A stretch of 54,831 bases of DNA from Pseudomonas quercus (GCF_012033695.1 NZ_JAAVJI010000019.1:1-54831), one strand, 5' to 3'. Counted from the stretch's first letter, positions 41,556 to 50,417 are shown. Numbers and translations: made by a program. Notes: generated by a model not told the origin, from the letters alone.

Positions 41556-42476
41556 ATGAATGGTGAAATCGATTTACCTAGTCATATTGCCCGCCCGCAA
41601 AACAAACCCCAAGAAGTAGACCCGTCTGTATTGAACTCCAGTCATCTGGATATGGATATTCTGCTTTATGGCGATACAGGTACTGGAAAAGACACACTTG
41701 CGCGGCAGGTTCATGATGCGTCTGGGCGTACGGGTGCCTTCGTAGGCATAAACTGTGCGGCTATCCCAGAAGCGCTTGCTGAGAGCCAGCTGTTTGGCGT
41801 GACCAGCGGTGCCTTCACGGGCGCATGCCGAGCGCGTGAGGGCTATATAGAAGCCTCCCACGGCGGCACCCTTTACCTGGACGAAATAGACAGCATGCCG
41901 CTGGCTTTGCAGGCCAAGCTGCTAAGGGTACTGGAGGCACGTGGAATCGAACGCCTGGGGTCAACGACCTTTGTGCCGGTCGAGTTGCGCGTCATCGCTT
42001 CAAGCCAGCGTTCGTTGGATGTACTGGTGGAACAAGGGCATTTTCGCCGCGACCTGCTATTCAGGCTCAACCTGCTAACCATCAGGTTGCCCGCCCTGCG
42101 TGCGCAGCGGGAACGGATTCTGCCATTGTTCGACCAGTTCACCCAGGCAACAGCGGCTGAGCTGGGCCGTTCCGTACCACCGTTGGACAACCACCTGACT
42201 CAGGTGCTGCTCAGCCATTCATGGCCTGGCAATATCCGGGAAGTAAAATCCGCGGCCAAGCGCTTTGTGTTGGGCTTCGGGCTGCTAGGGGGTGACCTGT
42301 CCGCACCGTTGTCCGAGCCAGGTACGGCGGGGCTGAAATCACAGCTACGCGTAGTGGAGCGCCTATTGATCCAGGATGCGCTCAAGCGTCATAAACACAG
42401 CCTGGATTCGGTCATTGAGGAGCTGGACATCCCCAAACGCACCCTTTACCAACGCATGAAGGCATTGGGCGTGTAA
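41556..42476 (+). CDS. hrpR: Sigma-54 enhancer-binding protein HrpR
   Basis: This 306-residue AAA+ activator lacks an N-terminal receiver domain, as HrpR does. Walker A is GDTGTGKDTLAR (residues 39-50), the sigma-54 contact loop is GAFTGA (85-90), Walker B is LYLDEID, and a Fis-type HTH ends the protein (LDIPKRTLYQRMKALGV). HrpR and HrpS form hetero-hexamers that activate hrpL with RpoN. GAGGGA precedes the ATG. hrpS follows after 61 bases, with the two proteins closely alike. Confidence 0.92.
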   Translation: MNGEIDLPSHIARPQNKPQEVDPSVLNSSHLDMDILLYGDTGTGKDTLARQVHDASGRTGAFVGINCAAIPEALAESQLFGVTSGAFTGACRAREGYIEASHGGTLYLDEIDSMPLALQAKLLRVLEARGIERLGSTTFVPVELRVIASSQRSLDVLVEQGHFRRDLLFRLNLLTIRLPALRAQRERILPLFDQFTQATAAELGRSVPPLDNHLTQVLLSHSWPGNIREVKSAAKRFVLGFGLLGGDLSAPLSEPGTAGLKSQLRVVERLLIQDALKRHKHSLDSVIEELDIPKRTLYQRMKALGV

Positions 42477-42537
42477 CCGATTCAATTACTGCGAATGGGC
42501 CAGGCAGGGGGCCGGCCGTTCCGCATCGAGATTAAGC

Positions 42538-43443
42538 ATGGGCGAGTACGACGCAGTAGACGATCACTTGGCGCTCGGCCATCACCTGGGCAACCTGGAT
42601 GCCATAGCCAAGAGCCTGTCGGACCTGGGTGTTGATTTGCTGGTGGCCGGTGAAACCGGTTGCGGCAAAGACACCTTGGCTCAACGCATTCACTTCCTGT
42701 CTGGCCGCACCGGCCCCTTCGTGGCCATGAACTGCGCGGCCATCCCTGAATCCCTGTGCGAGAGCGAACTGTTCGGCGTGGTCAGTGGCGCCTACACAGG
42801 CGCGGACCGGTCACGAATGGGCTACATCGAAGCGGCTCAAGGCGGCACCCTCTACCTTGACGAACTAGACAGTATGCCCCTCACGTTGCAGCCCAAGCTG
42901 TTGCGCGTGCTGGAAACCCGTATGCTGGAACGCCTTGGCTCTACAACGCCGGTGCCACTGGACATTTGTGTGATCGCTTCGGCTCAGCGCTCACTGGACG
43001 AGCTGGTGGAGCAGGGCATGTTCCGGCGAGACCTGTATTTTCGCCTCAACGTGCTCACCTTCAAGCTCTTGCCTCTACGTGAACAACGCGAACGTATATT
43101 GCCCTTGTTCAAGCGCTTTGCCGAGCAAGCGGCGTTTGAGCAACAGCAGGTGGCTCAAGCGATCGACCCGCTAATGGCTCAGGTGCTGCTCAACCATGAC
43201 TGGCCTGGCAACATCCGTGAACTGAAATCGGCTGCCAAGCGGTTTGTACTCAACCTCCCCTTGCTAGGCGAGGAAGAACCGGACAACGGCGCCACTGGCC
43301 TTAAATCACAGCTGCGGCTCATCGAGCGAACCCTGATTCAGGAGTCACTCAAGCGCAATAATCACTGCATTGAGGCGGTGCTTCGGGAATTGGAAATCCC
43401 CCGGCGCACCCTGTACCACCGCATGAAGGAGTTGGATGTGTAA
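42538..43443 (+). CDS. hrpS: Sigma-54 enhancer-binding protein HrpS
   Basis: This is a 301-residue partner of HrpR with the same domain plan: Walker A GETGCGKDTLAQ (38-49), loop GAYTGA (84-89), Walker B LYLDELD and a C-terminal HTH (LEIPRRTLYHRMKELDV). In P. syringae HrpS is bound and inhibited by HrpV, and HrpG relieves this. HrpV is present here but HrpG is not, so this control must differ. It is second of the two because it lies downstream, as in the known order; swapping R and S labels is the only doubt. Confidence 0.9.
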   Translation: MGEYDAVDDHLALGHHLGNLDAIAKSLSDLGVDLLVAGETGCGKDTLAQRIHFLSGRTGPFVAMNCAAIPESLCESELFGVVSGAYTGADRSRMGYIEAAQGGTLYLDELDSMPLTLQPKLLRVLETRMLERLGSTTPVPLDICVIASAQRSLDELVEQGMFRRDLYFRLNVLTFKLLPLREQRERILPLFKRFAEQAAFEQQQVAQAIDPLMAQVLLNHDWPGNIRELKSAAKRFVLNLPLLGEEEPDNGATGLKSQLRLIERTLIQESLKRNNHCIEAVLRELEIPRRTLYHRMKELDV

Positions 43444-43482
43444 CCTTGTGCCCGCCTGACTATCAGGCGGGCGAGTAGGGTG

Positions 43483-46002
43483 TCAGTGGGCCTTTGGAAT
43501 ACCGAACTGTTTCAAGGTAGGGTCCACGTTGTGGTCGAACGTTTCCTGCCGCTTGTGCTTGTTCACCGCATCCACAATGGCTTTGATACCGAAGCCAATA
43601 GCCATGATGGCATCAATGGCCCAGCCTATGGGCCCGGCAGCCGCACCAATGGCACTCGCTGCTGCCAGGCCTGCTGCTTCACCGGCAACCATACCGGCGA
43701 TACGCCCGGCCGCTGCGCCAGCGATACGGCCCAGGCCTGCAGAGGCGTCCTTGCCCAAGGCTTGAGCGGCCGCGTTATAGCCTAGCTTGCCCAATTCCCC
43801 GGCGCCTTTGGCCCCATCGTATATGCCTTTGATCGCACCACTGGTGTCGCCATCCTTGAGCTTCTGGTTGATGTTCAACAAGCTGGCCACGCTGAAGGCG
43901 CCGCCGCCGGCCGCCATAAGCTTGCCACTGGTGTTCAAGCCTGCTGCGGAGGTCTGTTTCTCCACACTGTCACGCAGTTGCCCATACATCTGGGCGCCGG
44001 TCATTTTGCGGGTGTCGGCATCCTTGGGCAGGGTGCCGGCGTCTTTCAGTTCCTTGAGCACGCTAGCGCCTTTGCCAGTAGTGGTCAGGGCCTTCATGGT
44101 GGCTTCGGCATAACCACTTTGTGCCGCCGCGGTCGCACTGGTGCCCAGTGCTTCGTCATAGGCCATTTTCTGGCTGTCCACTTGGCCCAGCACGTCCTTG
44201 GCATCAGACTTCTGGTCTTTTTTCAGGGCGCCTTCAACCGCTTTGCCCTGTACAAAGCTTTCCTGGTACGACTGGTTGATCTTGGCCTTGAGGTCTGGGC
44301 GCTTATCCAGCACCTGGGCAGCGGTCATGGGGGTCTTGTTGCCGGAGCGTTCACCCTGCATCTGAAGCTCGGCATTCAGGCCGCCCAGTGCTTTGCTGTA
44401 ATCGACTGGGGTGCGGTCTTCTGGTTTTTTGCCCTTGTTCGCTTCCTCGGCCTGCTTTTCTGCGGTCGCCATATCATCCTGCAGCGCTTTACCACTGACC
44501 AGGTCAGCGTTTCGCTTCTCCACTGACGCTTTCAGGGCTGGATCGCTTTTAAGAATGGCGTTCTGCTGCTCGGGTATGGCCTTATCCATAAACGTCTTAA
44601 CGTCCGGGTCCATCTGCAGCTGGGCAATCTTCTGCTGCAAGGCTTCGGAGGTTTTGCCCACCTTGCGCAGCTTGCTACCGCCTTCTACCTGCTCCTGGGT
44701 TTCCTGGAGCTTGATCATGACAGCGGCTTTCTGCTCACCGCTGTACTTGTCCGGGTTGTTGAATACATCCTCGTTGAGGTTGCTGATGTCCACCTTCGCC
44801 ACGGCATTACGTGTCGCCGCATCGCTCATCATCGAAGCAAACTCGCCACCGGTCTTGGGCGCCTGCTTTTTGATCCAGTCGTCGATGTTCTTGGTGCTGA
44901 TCTTCTTGTCGGCGTTGTGAAGGGCCAGGCCTTCGCCTTCGAAACCACCCTGGTCGAGCATGTGCAGGAAGCCGGGCTCGGCGAAGGTTTTGGCCGTTTG
45001 CCTTGCCAGCAACGAGAGGCCAGAGTTGCCGTCTTGCATGCCCTTCAATGCCTTGTCGGTGATGTACTTGTCTACCGGCTTGCGATCGTCTGGCGTGTCT
45101 TTTTCACCTGCCTTTACCAAGGGTTCATTAGCCCGCAGCATGGCCGCCGAGTGCACCATGGCCAGCGACTGTGGGTCGGCATCGGGATTTTTCTTCTGGT
45201 ACTCCTCAATGTCTTTGCCTGCTGCCTTGGTCGCCTTGTCCATGTTCTTGATGAACGAGGAAAAGTCATTCTTTGAAATTTTGCCGTCCGCCTTACCTCC
45301 GTGCTTGCTGGTGTCCAAGGCTTTTTCCAAGGCCGGGTTGGCCTTGATGAATTCCATGGCCTTCTTGCCTTCTTCTCCGCCAGCGGCCGCCATTTTCGCG
45401 GCCGCTACTGGCCGGTTCAGCTCTTTGGCCGCCTGCTCCCGTTCGTTGGCAGGCAAGTGCGCCACCAGCGCGTCGTATTTCTTCAACTCTTCGGGGGAGG
45501 AATATTTTGAGTTATCAAGAAGCGGTGCAGGGGTTGCTTTGGGTAGGGCGGTACTGTTGTCGGGCTTGGTTGCACCCTGTGTTTCACAGGTGCCCTGAGT
45601 GGGCGTAGCAGGGGTAGTGCCCGCAGCAGGTGCAGCTGGTGCAGCAGGTTTAGTACCAGCCGCCGGCGCAGCGGGTGCATTACCTCCCGTAGGCGTTGTG
45701 CCGTTGCTATTTGAGCCTGGCTGCGGCTTGCCCAGGAAGAGGTCAGCAAACTGCTTGAATAGCGATTGTAAAGTGTCGTCGTTGGCGCCTGCCGTTATCG
45801 GCGGGTTTTGCAGGCCCGCTGGGGCGCCCTTAAGGGTCGATACAGTGAAAGCGGTGCCAAATTGGATATTCCCGCCATTTCCGCCATTGCCCATGCCGCC
45901 TAGCGGCGCCTTCAGGGCGGGGTTCAAGGCAGGCATGGCCTCGCCTGCGCCTCCCTGATTGCCGATATCGCCCAGCCCGGGCGTGGTTTGAGTTACGCGC
46001 AT
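43483..46002 (-). CDS. hrpK: HrpK-like type III translocator
   Basis: This is an 839-residue HrpK/HrpF/NolX-type protein, secreted by the Hrp system and thought to help form the pore in the plant membrane. The N terminus is Gly/Asn-rich, residues 96-165 are Pro/Ala/Thr low complexity, and the family segment SSPEELKKYDALVAHLP begins near 168. EF-hand-like loops lie at about 235-250 (ADGKISKNDF) and later (NADKKISTKNI). Glycine-zipper hydrophobic helices occupy roughly the last 100 residues. Start 46,002 is set by a perfect Hrp box 35 bases upstream; the longer frame to 46,167 runs over both promoters. Confidence 0.82.
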   Translation of the reverse strand: MRVTQTTPGLGDIGNQGGAGEAMPALNPALKAPLGGMGNGGNGGNIQFGTAFTVSTLKGAPAGLQNPPITAGANDDTLQSLFKQFADLFLGKPQPGSNSNGTTPTGGNAPAAPAAGTKPAAPAAPAAGTTPATPTQGTCETQGATKPDNSTALPKATPAPLLDNSKYSSPEELKKYDALVAHLPANEREQAAKELNRPVAAAKMAAAGGEEGKKAMEFIKANPALEKALDTSKHGGKADGKISKNDFSSFIKNMDKATKAAGKDIEEYQKKNPDADPQSLAMVHSAAMLRANEPLVKAGEKDTPDDRKPVDKYITDKALKGMQDGNSGLSLLARQTAKTFAEPGFLHMLDQGGFEGEGLALHNADKKISTKNIDDWIKKQAPKTGGEFASMMSDAATRNAVAKVDISNLNEDVFNNPDKYSGEQKAAVMIKLQETQEQVEGGSKLRKVGKTSEALQQKIAQLQMDPDVKTFMDKAIPEQQNAILKSDPALKASVEKRNADLVSGKALQDDMATAEKQAEEANKGKKPEDRTPVDYSKALGGLNAELQMQGERSGNKTPMTAAQVLDKRPDLKAKINQSYQESFVQGKAVEGALKKDQKSDAKDVLGQVDSQKMAYDEALGTSATAAAQSGYAEATMKALTTTGKGASVLKELKDAGTLPKDADTRKMTGAQMYGQLRDSVEKQTSAAGLNTSGKLMAAGGGAFSVASLLNINQKLKDGDTSGAIKGIYDGAKGAGELGKLGYNAAAQALGKDASAGLGRIAGAAAGRIAGMVAGEAAGLAAASAIGAAAGPIGWAIDAIMAIGFGIKAIVDAVNKHKRQETFDHNVDPTLKQFGIPKAH

Positions 46003-46037
46003 AGCGGCACCTGCCTGTGAAAATGTAAGTGAGCTGC

Positions 46038-46066
46038 TGAGTGGCCGCCGGGCTGCGGACGGTTCC
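46038..46066 (-). promoter_or_regulatory. Hrp box of hrpK
   Basis: On the minus strand this reads GGAACC-N16-CCACTCA, a full match to the HrpL consensus, ending 35 bases before the hrpK ATG. Confidence 0.92.
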
Positions 46067-46128
46067 CACGCATTTCCACCACCCTGCGAGGCAGGACAAC
46101 AACATAACAAGTACCGACGAACGGTAAT

Positions 46129-46157
46129 GGAACCAAACGGGAAGCTAGCGCCACCTA
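46129..46157 (+). promoter_or_regulatory. Hrp box of the hrpA operon
   Basis: GGAACC-N16-CCACCTA is a full consensus match 51 bases before the hrpA ATG. With the hrpK box it forms a divergent pair 62 bases apart, from which HrpL can fire both ways. Confidence 0.93.
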
Positions 46158-46208
46158 TCGGCACCACGCAATGTTGCGGGTATTCATCACACTACTGAGG
46201 TACACCCC

Positions 46209-46553
46209 ATGGTCGGCTCCGTAAATAACCCTGGTACTGGCTTGACTGGCTTCGTAGGCGACGTAACCAATGCTGGTGGCCAATTCGCGCAAGGCATCAA
46301 CCAGACCAAAGCTGGTATCAACGATCAGCAAGCCATCATCGACAGCACCGGCACCACCAAGTCGCTGGAAGCCCAGCGCGCTGAGAGTGCCAAGTCCGAC
46401 GCCAACGGCGCCGCATTGATCGGCCTGCAGGGTGAAGAAACCCGCCGCAAGCAGACCCAGGACGTGCTCAACGCCATCCAGTCGGGCAAGGAAGACTCCA
46501 CCAACAAGAAAATCAGTGCTACCGCTCAGAACGCCAAAGGCATCAGCTTCTAA
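46209..46553 (+). CDS. hrpA: Hrp pilin HrpA
   Basis: This is a 114-residue Cys-free protein of the size and composition of Hrp pilins: a polar, Gly/Ala/Ser/Thr-rich N terminus (VGSVNNPGTGLTGFVGDV) and a C-terminal alpha-helical half with regular heptads (EETRRKQTQDVLNAIQSGK). HrpA is secreted and polymerises into the long pilus that carries effectors through the plant cell wall. Pilins diverge quickly, so the call also rests on its place directly after a perfect Hrp box and before hrpZ. GAGG precedes the ATG. Confidence 0.85.
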   Translation: MVGSVNNPGTGLTGFVGDVTNAGGQFAQGINQTKAGINDQQAIIDSTGTTKSLEAQRAESAKSDANGAALIGLQGEETRRKQTQDVLNAIQSGKEDSTNKKISATAQNAKGISF

Positions 46554-46563
46554 GCGTGGGTTC

Positions 46564-46586
46564 GGCCCTGCCCGTACCGCAGGGCC
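46564..46586 (+). terminator. Hairpin between hrpA and hrpZ
   Basis: GGCCCTGC and GCAGGGCC form a perfect 8-bp stem with a 7-base loop. No T run follows, so it probably stabilises or partly ends the hrpA mRNA, giving more pilin than the downstream proteins. Confidence 0.6.
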
Positions 46587-46609
46587 TCATTGCGGGTTAA
46601 GGAGGCAAC

Positions 46610-47557
46610 ATGCAGGTTTCTAACACACTACCTATTCAGGGTGCGCGCGTTCAGCCGTCCGAGGGCGGCGGCCAACAACTGAGCTCTCTTCAAAAAGCGA
46701 TCAGAGAACTAGCCAGTCAGCTAATGACAATGGATGGCAAGCTTGATGAAAGTTCTCCGCTCGGCAAGATGGTTGCCTCCAAAATGCCTAACGAAGGTCT
46801 TTTTGGAAGTGGTCAAGCTCAAGTAGAGAAGGCGTTGCAGAGCTTGATCAAGGAGAAGCTGGGCGAGAATTTCGGTTCGGACCAGGCTCAACCTAGGACG
46901 CAGGGGACAAGTGGGACCGGCGGCACGGGTGGTAGCGCAGGCGTGGGTGGCGCAAATGGTGGTGAAGAAGACCTGATGACCCAGCTGCTAAAGGCGCTGG
47001 TCAAATCCATGCTCGGTGGCATGCTCAAGCCTGATGGCAAGGGGAACAGCAATTTCTCCGAAAAAGACCAGGCCATGCTGAGTAAAATCGGCGAGTTCAT
47101 GGATCAGAACCCTGCAAAGTTCCCTCCACCGGATTCTGGCTCTTGGAAAACCGAACTGTCCAAGGGTGGCGGCGAGCAAGACAACCTCCTGAACGCCGAC
47201 GAAACCGGCCAGGTACAAAATGCCCTGGACATGCTGAGCAGCCAGCTTGACGCAGGTTCCGTTGGTAACGCACAAGGTGGCCTGGGCGGTAGCGGTGGAT
47301 CAGGCGGCTTCGGTGGCGGGAGTAGCACGCCGATCGGCGGAGTGCCACAGGGTGGCATCTCGGCCGAGAAGCTAGAGGCCGCGCTCCTGAAATTACTGGA
47401 TCAGGGTGCCAAAGGACAGACCGACGGGCCGTCGCAACAGCTAACCCCTCGCCAACAGCACAACCTGGACAGCACCAGCGCCCAAACTGTGCAGGAACTG
47501 CTCAAAACCCTGGTACAAAGCAGCGATTCGCAGACCAGCCCTAGCCCTATCCGCTGA
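46610..47557 (+). CDS. hrpZ: Harpin HrpZ
   Basis: This is a 315-residue, Gly-rich, Cys-free, heat-stable-type protein, secreted by the Hrp system and associated with plant membranes and cell walls. It has Leu-rich amphipathic helices (LQKAIRELASQLMTMDG; LLKALVKSMLGGMLKPDG) and glycine stretches (GTSGTGGTGGSAGVGG and another near residue 225). AAGGAGG precedes the ATG. It lies in the hrpA-Z-B-J-D-E order of P. syringae. Confidence 0.88.
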   Translation: MQVSNTLPIQGARVQPSEGGGQQLSSLQKAIRELASQLMTMDGKLDESSPLGKMVASKMPNEGLFGSGQAQVEKALQSLIKEKLGENFGSDQAQPRTQGTSGTGGTGGSAGVGGANGGEEDLMTQLLKALVKSMLGGMLKPDGKGNSNFSEKDQAMLSKIGEFMDQNPAKFPPPDSGSWKTELSKGGGEQDNLLNADETGQVQNALDMLSSQLDAGSVGNAQGGLGGSGGSGGFGGGSSTPIGGVPQGGISAEKLEAALLKLLDQGAKGQTDGPSQQLTPRQQHNLDSTSAQTVQELLKTLVQSSDSQTSPSPIR

Positions 47558-47603
47558 TCTACGTCTGCCCGTTGCATTCGACACCGTTCTCTGGAGGCCA
47601 TGC

Positions 47604-47978
47604 ATGACCATTACATCTGTAAGCAAACACACCGCAACCAAGGCCGATGATGACCTTGAGCAGGGTTTGGTGCATGAGCCTTCCTCGGCGGACGTCGACT
47701 TCTTTTCAGCCGCCATGGGTGCTGCCCAGGTGGCAAGCGTAGGCGCAGGGCCGCTCCCGGCGTTAATGGCCGGGGCCTTGTCGGGCCGTGTACAGGCCAC
47801 TGACAAGCTCTCCCAGCAGGCCATGCGCAGCATGAAGGCCGCAGCCGTCGGGGAAGACCCCACTGACATCACTGAGATGAGCCGGGCCCTGTCGAACTAT
47901 TCATTGCAAACGGCCGTGACCACGAAAGTGGTCAATAAAGTCGGCCAGACGCTCGACAAGCTCACCAACCTGCAATAG
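47604..47978 (+). CDS. hrpB: Type III inner-rod protein HrpB
   Basis: This is a 124-residue protein in the conserved place between hrpZ and hrcJ. It resembles inner-rod (SctI) proteins: an Ala/Gly-rich N-terminal half and a C-terminal amphipathic helix (SRALSNYSLQTAVTTKVVN, KVGQTLDKLTNLQ). It should be a secreted early substrate linking the basal body to the pilus. GGAGG lies before the ATG. hrcJ follows after ten bases. Confidence 0.85.
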   Translation: MTITSVSKHTATKADDDLEQGLVHEPSSADVDFFSAAMGAAQVASVGAGPLPALMAGALSGRVQATDKLSQQAMRSMKAAAVGEDPTDITEMSRALSNYSLQTAVTTKVVNKVGQTLDKLTNLQ

Positions 47979-47988
47979 GTACGAACCT

Positions 47989-48789
47989 GTGAAATGGCCC
48001 ACTGCACTGCTAACGCTGTGCCTGCTGCTGACCGGTTGCGGCCAGCAGACCGAACTGTTCAGCGGGTTGTCCGAGCAAGACGCCAACGATGTGATCGCCT
48101 CGCTGGCTGAGCAGCACATTGAAGCAGACAAGCACTCTGCCAAGACCGGCATCGTGGTGGCCGTGGACAGTGCCGAGATCAACCGGGCGGTACGTGTGCT
48201 CGATGCGGCCGGGCTGCCCCGGCGTGCCCGCAGCAGCCTGGGCGAGATCTTCAAGAAGGAAGGGGTAATTTCTACCCCGCTGGAAGAACGGGCTCGCTAC
48301 ATCTATGCCTTGTCCCAGGAGCTGGAGGCCACCCTGTCGCAGATCGATGGTGTGGTGGTAGCACGTGTGCATGTAGTGCTGCCCGAGCGGGTGGCGCCTG
48401 GGGAACCCGTGCAGCCAGCCTCGGCAGCCGTGTTTATCAAGCACACCGCGGCATTGGACCCTGACAGCGTGCGTGGCCGCATCCAGCAAATGGTCGCCAG
48501 CAGTATTCCGGGGATGGCGTCCGGCACTGGGCCGGATTCACGCAAATTTTCTTTGGTATTCGTGCCAGCGGCGGAGTTCCAGGACAGCCAGCAACTGGTC
48601 AGCTTCGGGCCGTTTCTGGTGGACAGCAAGCAGGTAGGGTTCTGGAGCCGCATGGTATGGCTGGCGCCGGTCGGTGTGCTGGCCTTGATCGTGCTGTTGA
48701 TGCTGGTGGTGCGTGCTGACTGGCGCGCGGCACTGTTCGGAAGGGTATCGCGCCGTGGTAGCGGTGCCAATTTGCCGAGCCGAGTATGA
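47989..48789 (+). CDS. hrcJ: Type III inner-membrane ring lipoprotein HrcJ
   Basis: This 266-residue SctJ protein forms the periplasmic ring of the secretion apparatus. It has a lipobox with Cys17 (LLLTGC), the conserved start of the mature protein (LFSGLSEQDANDVIASL), the ERARYIYALSQELEATLSQID helix-strand, and a C-terminal membrane helix (LAPVGVLALIVLLMLVV). The start codon is GTG at 47,989. Its stop overlaps the hrpD ATG. Confidence 0.95.
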   Translation: MKWPTALLTLCLLLTGCGQQTELFSGLSEQDANDVIASLAEQHIEADKHSAKTGIVVAVDSAEINRAVRVLDAAGLPRRARSSLGEIFKKEGVISTPLEERARYIYALSQELEATLSQIDGVVVARVHVVLPERVAPGEPVQPASAAVFIKHTAALDPDSVRGRIQQMVASSIPGMASGTGPDSRKFSLVFVPAAEFQDSQQLVSFGPFLVDSKQVGFWSRMVWLAPVGVLALIVLLMLVVRADWRAALFGRVSRRGSGANLPSRV

Positions 48790-49433
48790 GTGACGCGGCG
48801 GCCGACATCGCGCTGGATACTTCCCTAAATGCGGACCAAGCTACGGAGCCTGCCGCCGCACCCCAGGCAGTGCCTGCGGCGGTCTCCGAGGCACAATGGG
48901 TACGGTGGTGGTGCACACCGTGGAACGATGCCCATACCAGCTGGAAGCAAAGCTTTGCCGAGCAAGCGGGTGTGCCATTGCCGGCCTGCGAGGCTTGGGC
49001 CGGTCACCGCCCCCAGGCCTTTCTGGCCTTTGCCGGTGTCTACCCGCCACAACCGCCCCCGCCTGTGCCGCAGGTGTTGCAGTGGCTGTCGATGACAACT
49101 GCCCAGCAACAGCTGGCACTGTCCCTCGTCACGTACATCTGCAATGGCCCGCCTCCAACGGAGGCAGAGGACCTTCCTGCACAGCCCCACCTGGCTTGGT
49201 GCCGAAGCCTGGCGAAGGCCCTGCGCCCCGGCTTGTGGCTGGAGAGCGAAAAAACCGAAGCACCTACTTTACTGGGGGGCTGGCTAGGCCCACAGTGCTG
49301 GGCCAGGTTACGGCTGGCCTGGCCTCGGCCGGGCACGCTGGCGGCCACTGACCAAACGGCGTTCACTGCCTTAGCCACTGCACGGCTCAATACCTTGTGG
49401 CCTGCGGTGCTGTGGCGGGTTGAAGCACGCTAG
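48786..49433 (+). CDS. hrpD: HrpD, SctK-like accessory protein
   Basis: This is a 215-residue soluble protein with Pro- and Trp-rich sequence (WVRWWCTPWNDAHTSWKQ; PPQPPPPVPQVLQWLS). HrpD is the cytoplasmic sorting-platform accessory in Hrp1 systems and is poorly conserved, so position between hrcJ and hrpE is the main evidence. Translation is coupled to hrcJ through an ATGA overlap. Confidence 0.8.
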   Translation: MSDAAADIALDTSLNADQATEPAAAPQAVPAAVSEAQWVRWWCTPWNDAHTSWKQSFAEQAGVPLPACEAWAGHRPQAFLAFAGVYPPQPPPPVPQVLQWLSMTTAQQQLALSLVTYICNGPPPTEAEDLPAQPHLAWCRSLAKALRPGLWLESEKTEAPTLLGGWLGPQCWARLRLAWPRPGTLAATDQTAFTALATARLNTLWPAVLWRVEAR

Positions 49434-49455
49434 CCTGCCTATTACGGAGATTGCC

Positions 49456-50028
49456 ATGCTGGTCAAGCGTTCACTGTCGCTGGGTGTATCTTCCCTGGCT
49501 GAGCCCATACTCAAGCGTGAACATATCGAGGATGCGCGTCGCGCTGAGGACGTGCTGGCCCAGGCCTTGGCGCAGGCCGAACAGATACAGCTTCATGCCC
49601 AAGAGCAGGCCCACGAACAGGTCAGCCAAGCCGTAGCCGAGTTCTGGGAGCAGGCCGGCGCCTTCCTTCAAGGCCTGGAAGCCGAACGCCAGAACTTCCA
49701 GGACGAGGCACTGGCAGCCGCCGAACAGCTACTGAGCACCGCCATGGCTCGCCTGCTGGATGAAGCAGGCCTGGCCGAGCGTACCCGTGCGCTGTTACGA
49801 AGCCTGGCGGCCAGCCAGCCGCTGGAGGTGAAGGCCACCTTACAGTGCCACCCAGACCTGCTGCCGGCGGTCACGCAATGGTTGGCCGATAGCCGTTTTG
49901 CAACAGTGTGGCAGGTGCAAGCCAACAGCCGTTTGGCAGACGATGTGCTTACCCTCAGCCATGCTACCGGGGCTTTCGATATTCAATGGGCCCAGCTGCG
50001 GGCGGGGCTGCTGGCGGCTACGGCATAG
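49456..50028 (+). CDS. hrpE: Type III stator protein HrpE (SctL)
   Basis: This 190-residue SctL/FliH-like protein regulates the HrcN ATPase and joins it to the sorting platform. A long charged helix (RAEDVLAQALAQAEQIQLHA, EQAHEQVSQAVAEFW) is followed by a globular tail (LRSLAASQPLEVKATLQCHP). GGAG precedes the ATG at 49,456; a TTG at 49,420 would overlap hrpD. No hrcN gene is in the window. Confidence 0.87.
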   Translation: MLVKRSLSLGVSSLAEPILKREHIEDARRAEDVLAQALAQAEQIQLHAQEQAHEQVSQAVAEFWEQAGAFLQGLEAERQNFQDEALAAAEQLLSTAMARLLDEAGLAERTRALLRSLAASQPLEVKATLQCHPDLLPAVTQWLADSRFATVWQVQANSRLADDVLTLSHATGAFDIQWAQLRAGLLAATA

Positions 50029-50057
50029 CCTGCGCCAGCACTGGGGCGGCCTCGCAG

Positions 50058-50097
50058 GGAACCACCGAGGGGTTCAGCCCCACACAGGGCTGAACCC
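50058..50097 (+). promoter_or_regulatory. Hrp box of the hrpF-hrcC operon, inside a hairpin
   Basis: GGAACC-N16-CCACACA (50,058-50,086) is a full HrpL consensus. Its second half lies in the loop of a perfect 11-bp inverted repeat, GGGTTCAGCCC (50,070-50,080) and GGGCTGAACCC (50,087-50,097). The hairpin could stop read-through from hrpE. Confidence 0.9.
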
Positions 50098-50114
50098 ACC
50101 TTGAGGCCCTCGCC

Positions 50115-50339
50115 ATGCTAAGCCTGAAATCACTGCAGAACCGCCTTGACCATGCCTATTCCAACGCCCAGTCCGAAATGGATGACGCAGAAATGACCGC
50201 CAGCGACAGCGGTGAATTCGAAGACATGCTTGCCTTCAACGATGCCTCCCGCAAAACGCAGATGGCCAACACCATTCTCAATGAATCGCTTCGCGCCAAG
50301 CACGGCATTACCAAGTCAATCATCGACGGAATCCAGTAA
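50115..50339 (+). CDS. hrpF: HrpF, small type III protein
   Basis: This 74-residue acidic helical protein has the length of P. syringae HrpF (LSLKSLQNRLDHAYSNAQ; ILNESLRAKHGITKSI). It is related to small co-chaperones for the pilin or needle subunit and normally works with HrpG, encoded next. Here hrcC follows after only 78 bases, so that partner is missing. It starts the second Hrp operon, 28 bases after its Hrp box. Confidence 0.82.
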   Translation: MLSLKSLQNRLDHAYSNAQSEMDDAEMTASDSGEFEDMLAFNDASRKTQMANTILNESLRAKHGITKSIIDGIQ

Positions 50340-50417
50340 ACTCTTGGCCAGCAACACCATGGCCGGGGCACGCCTCGGTCGTGCCTACCTTCGATGCACC
50401 GCTGTTGGGAGCGTGAA

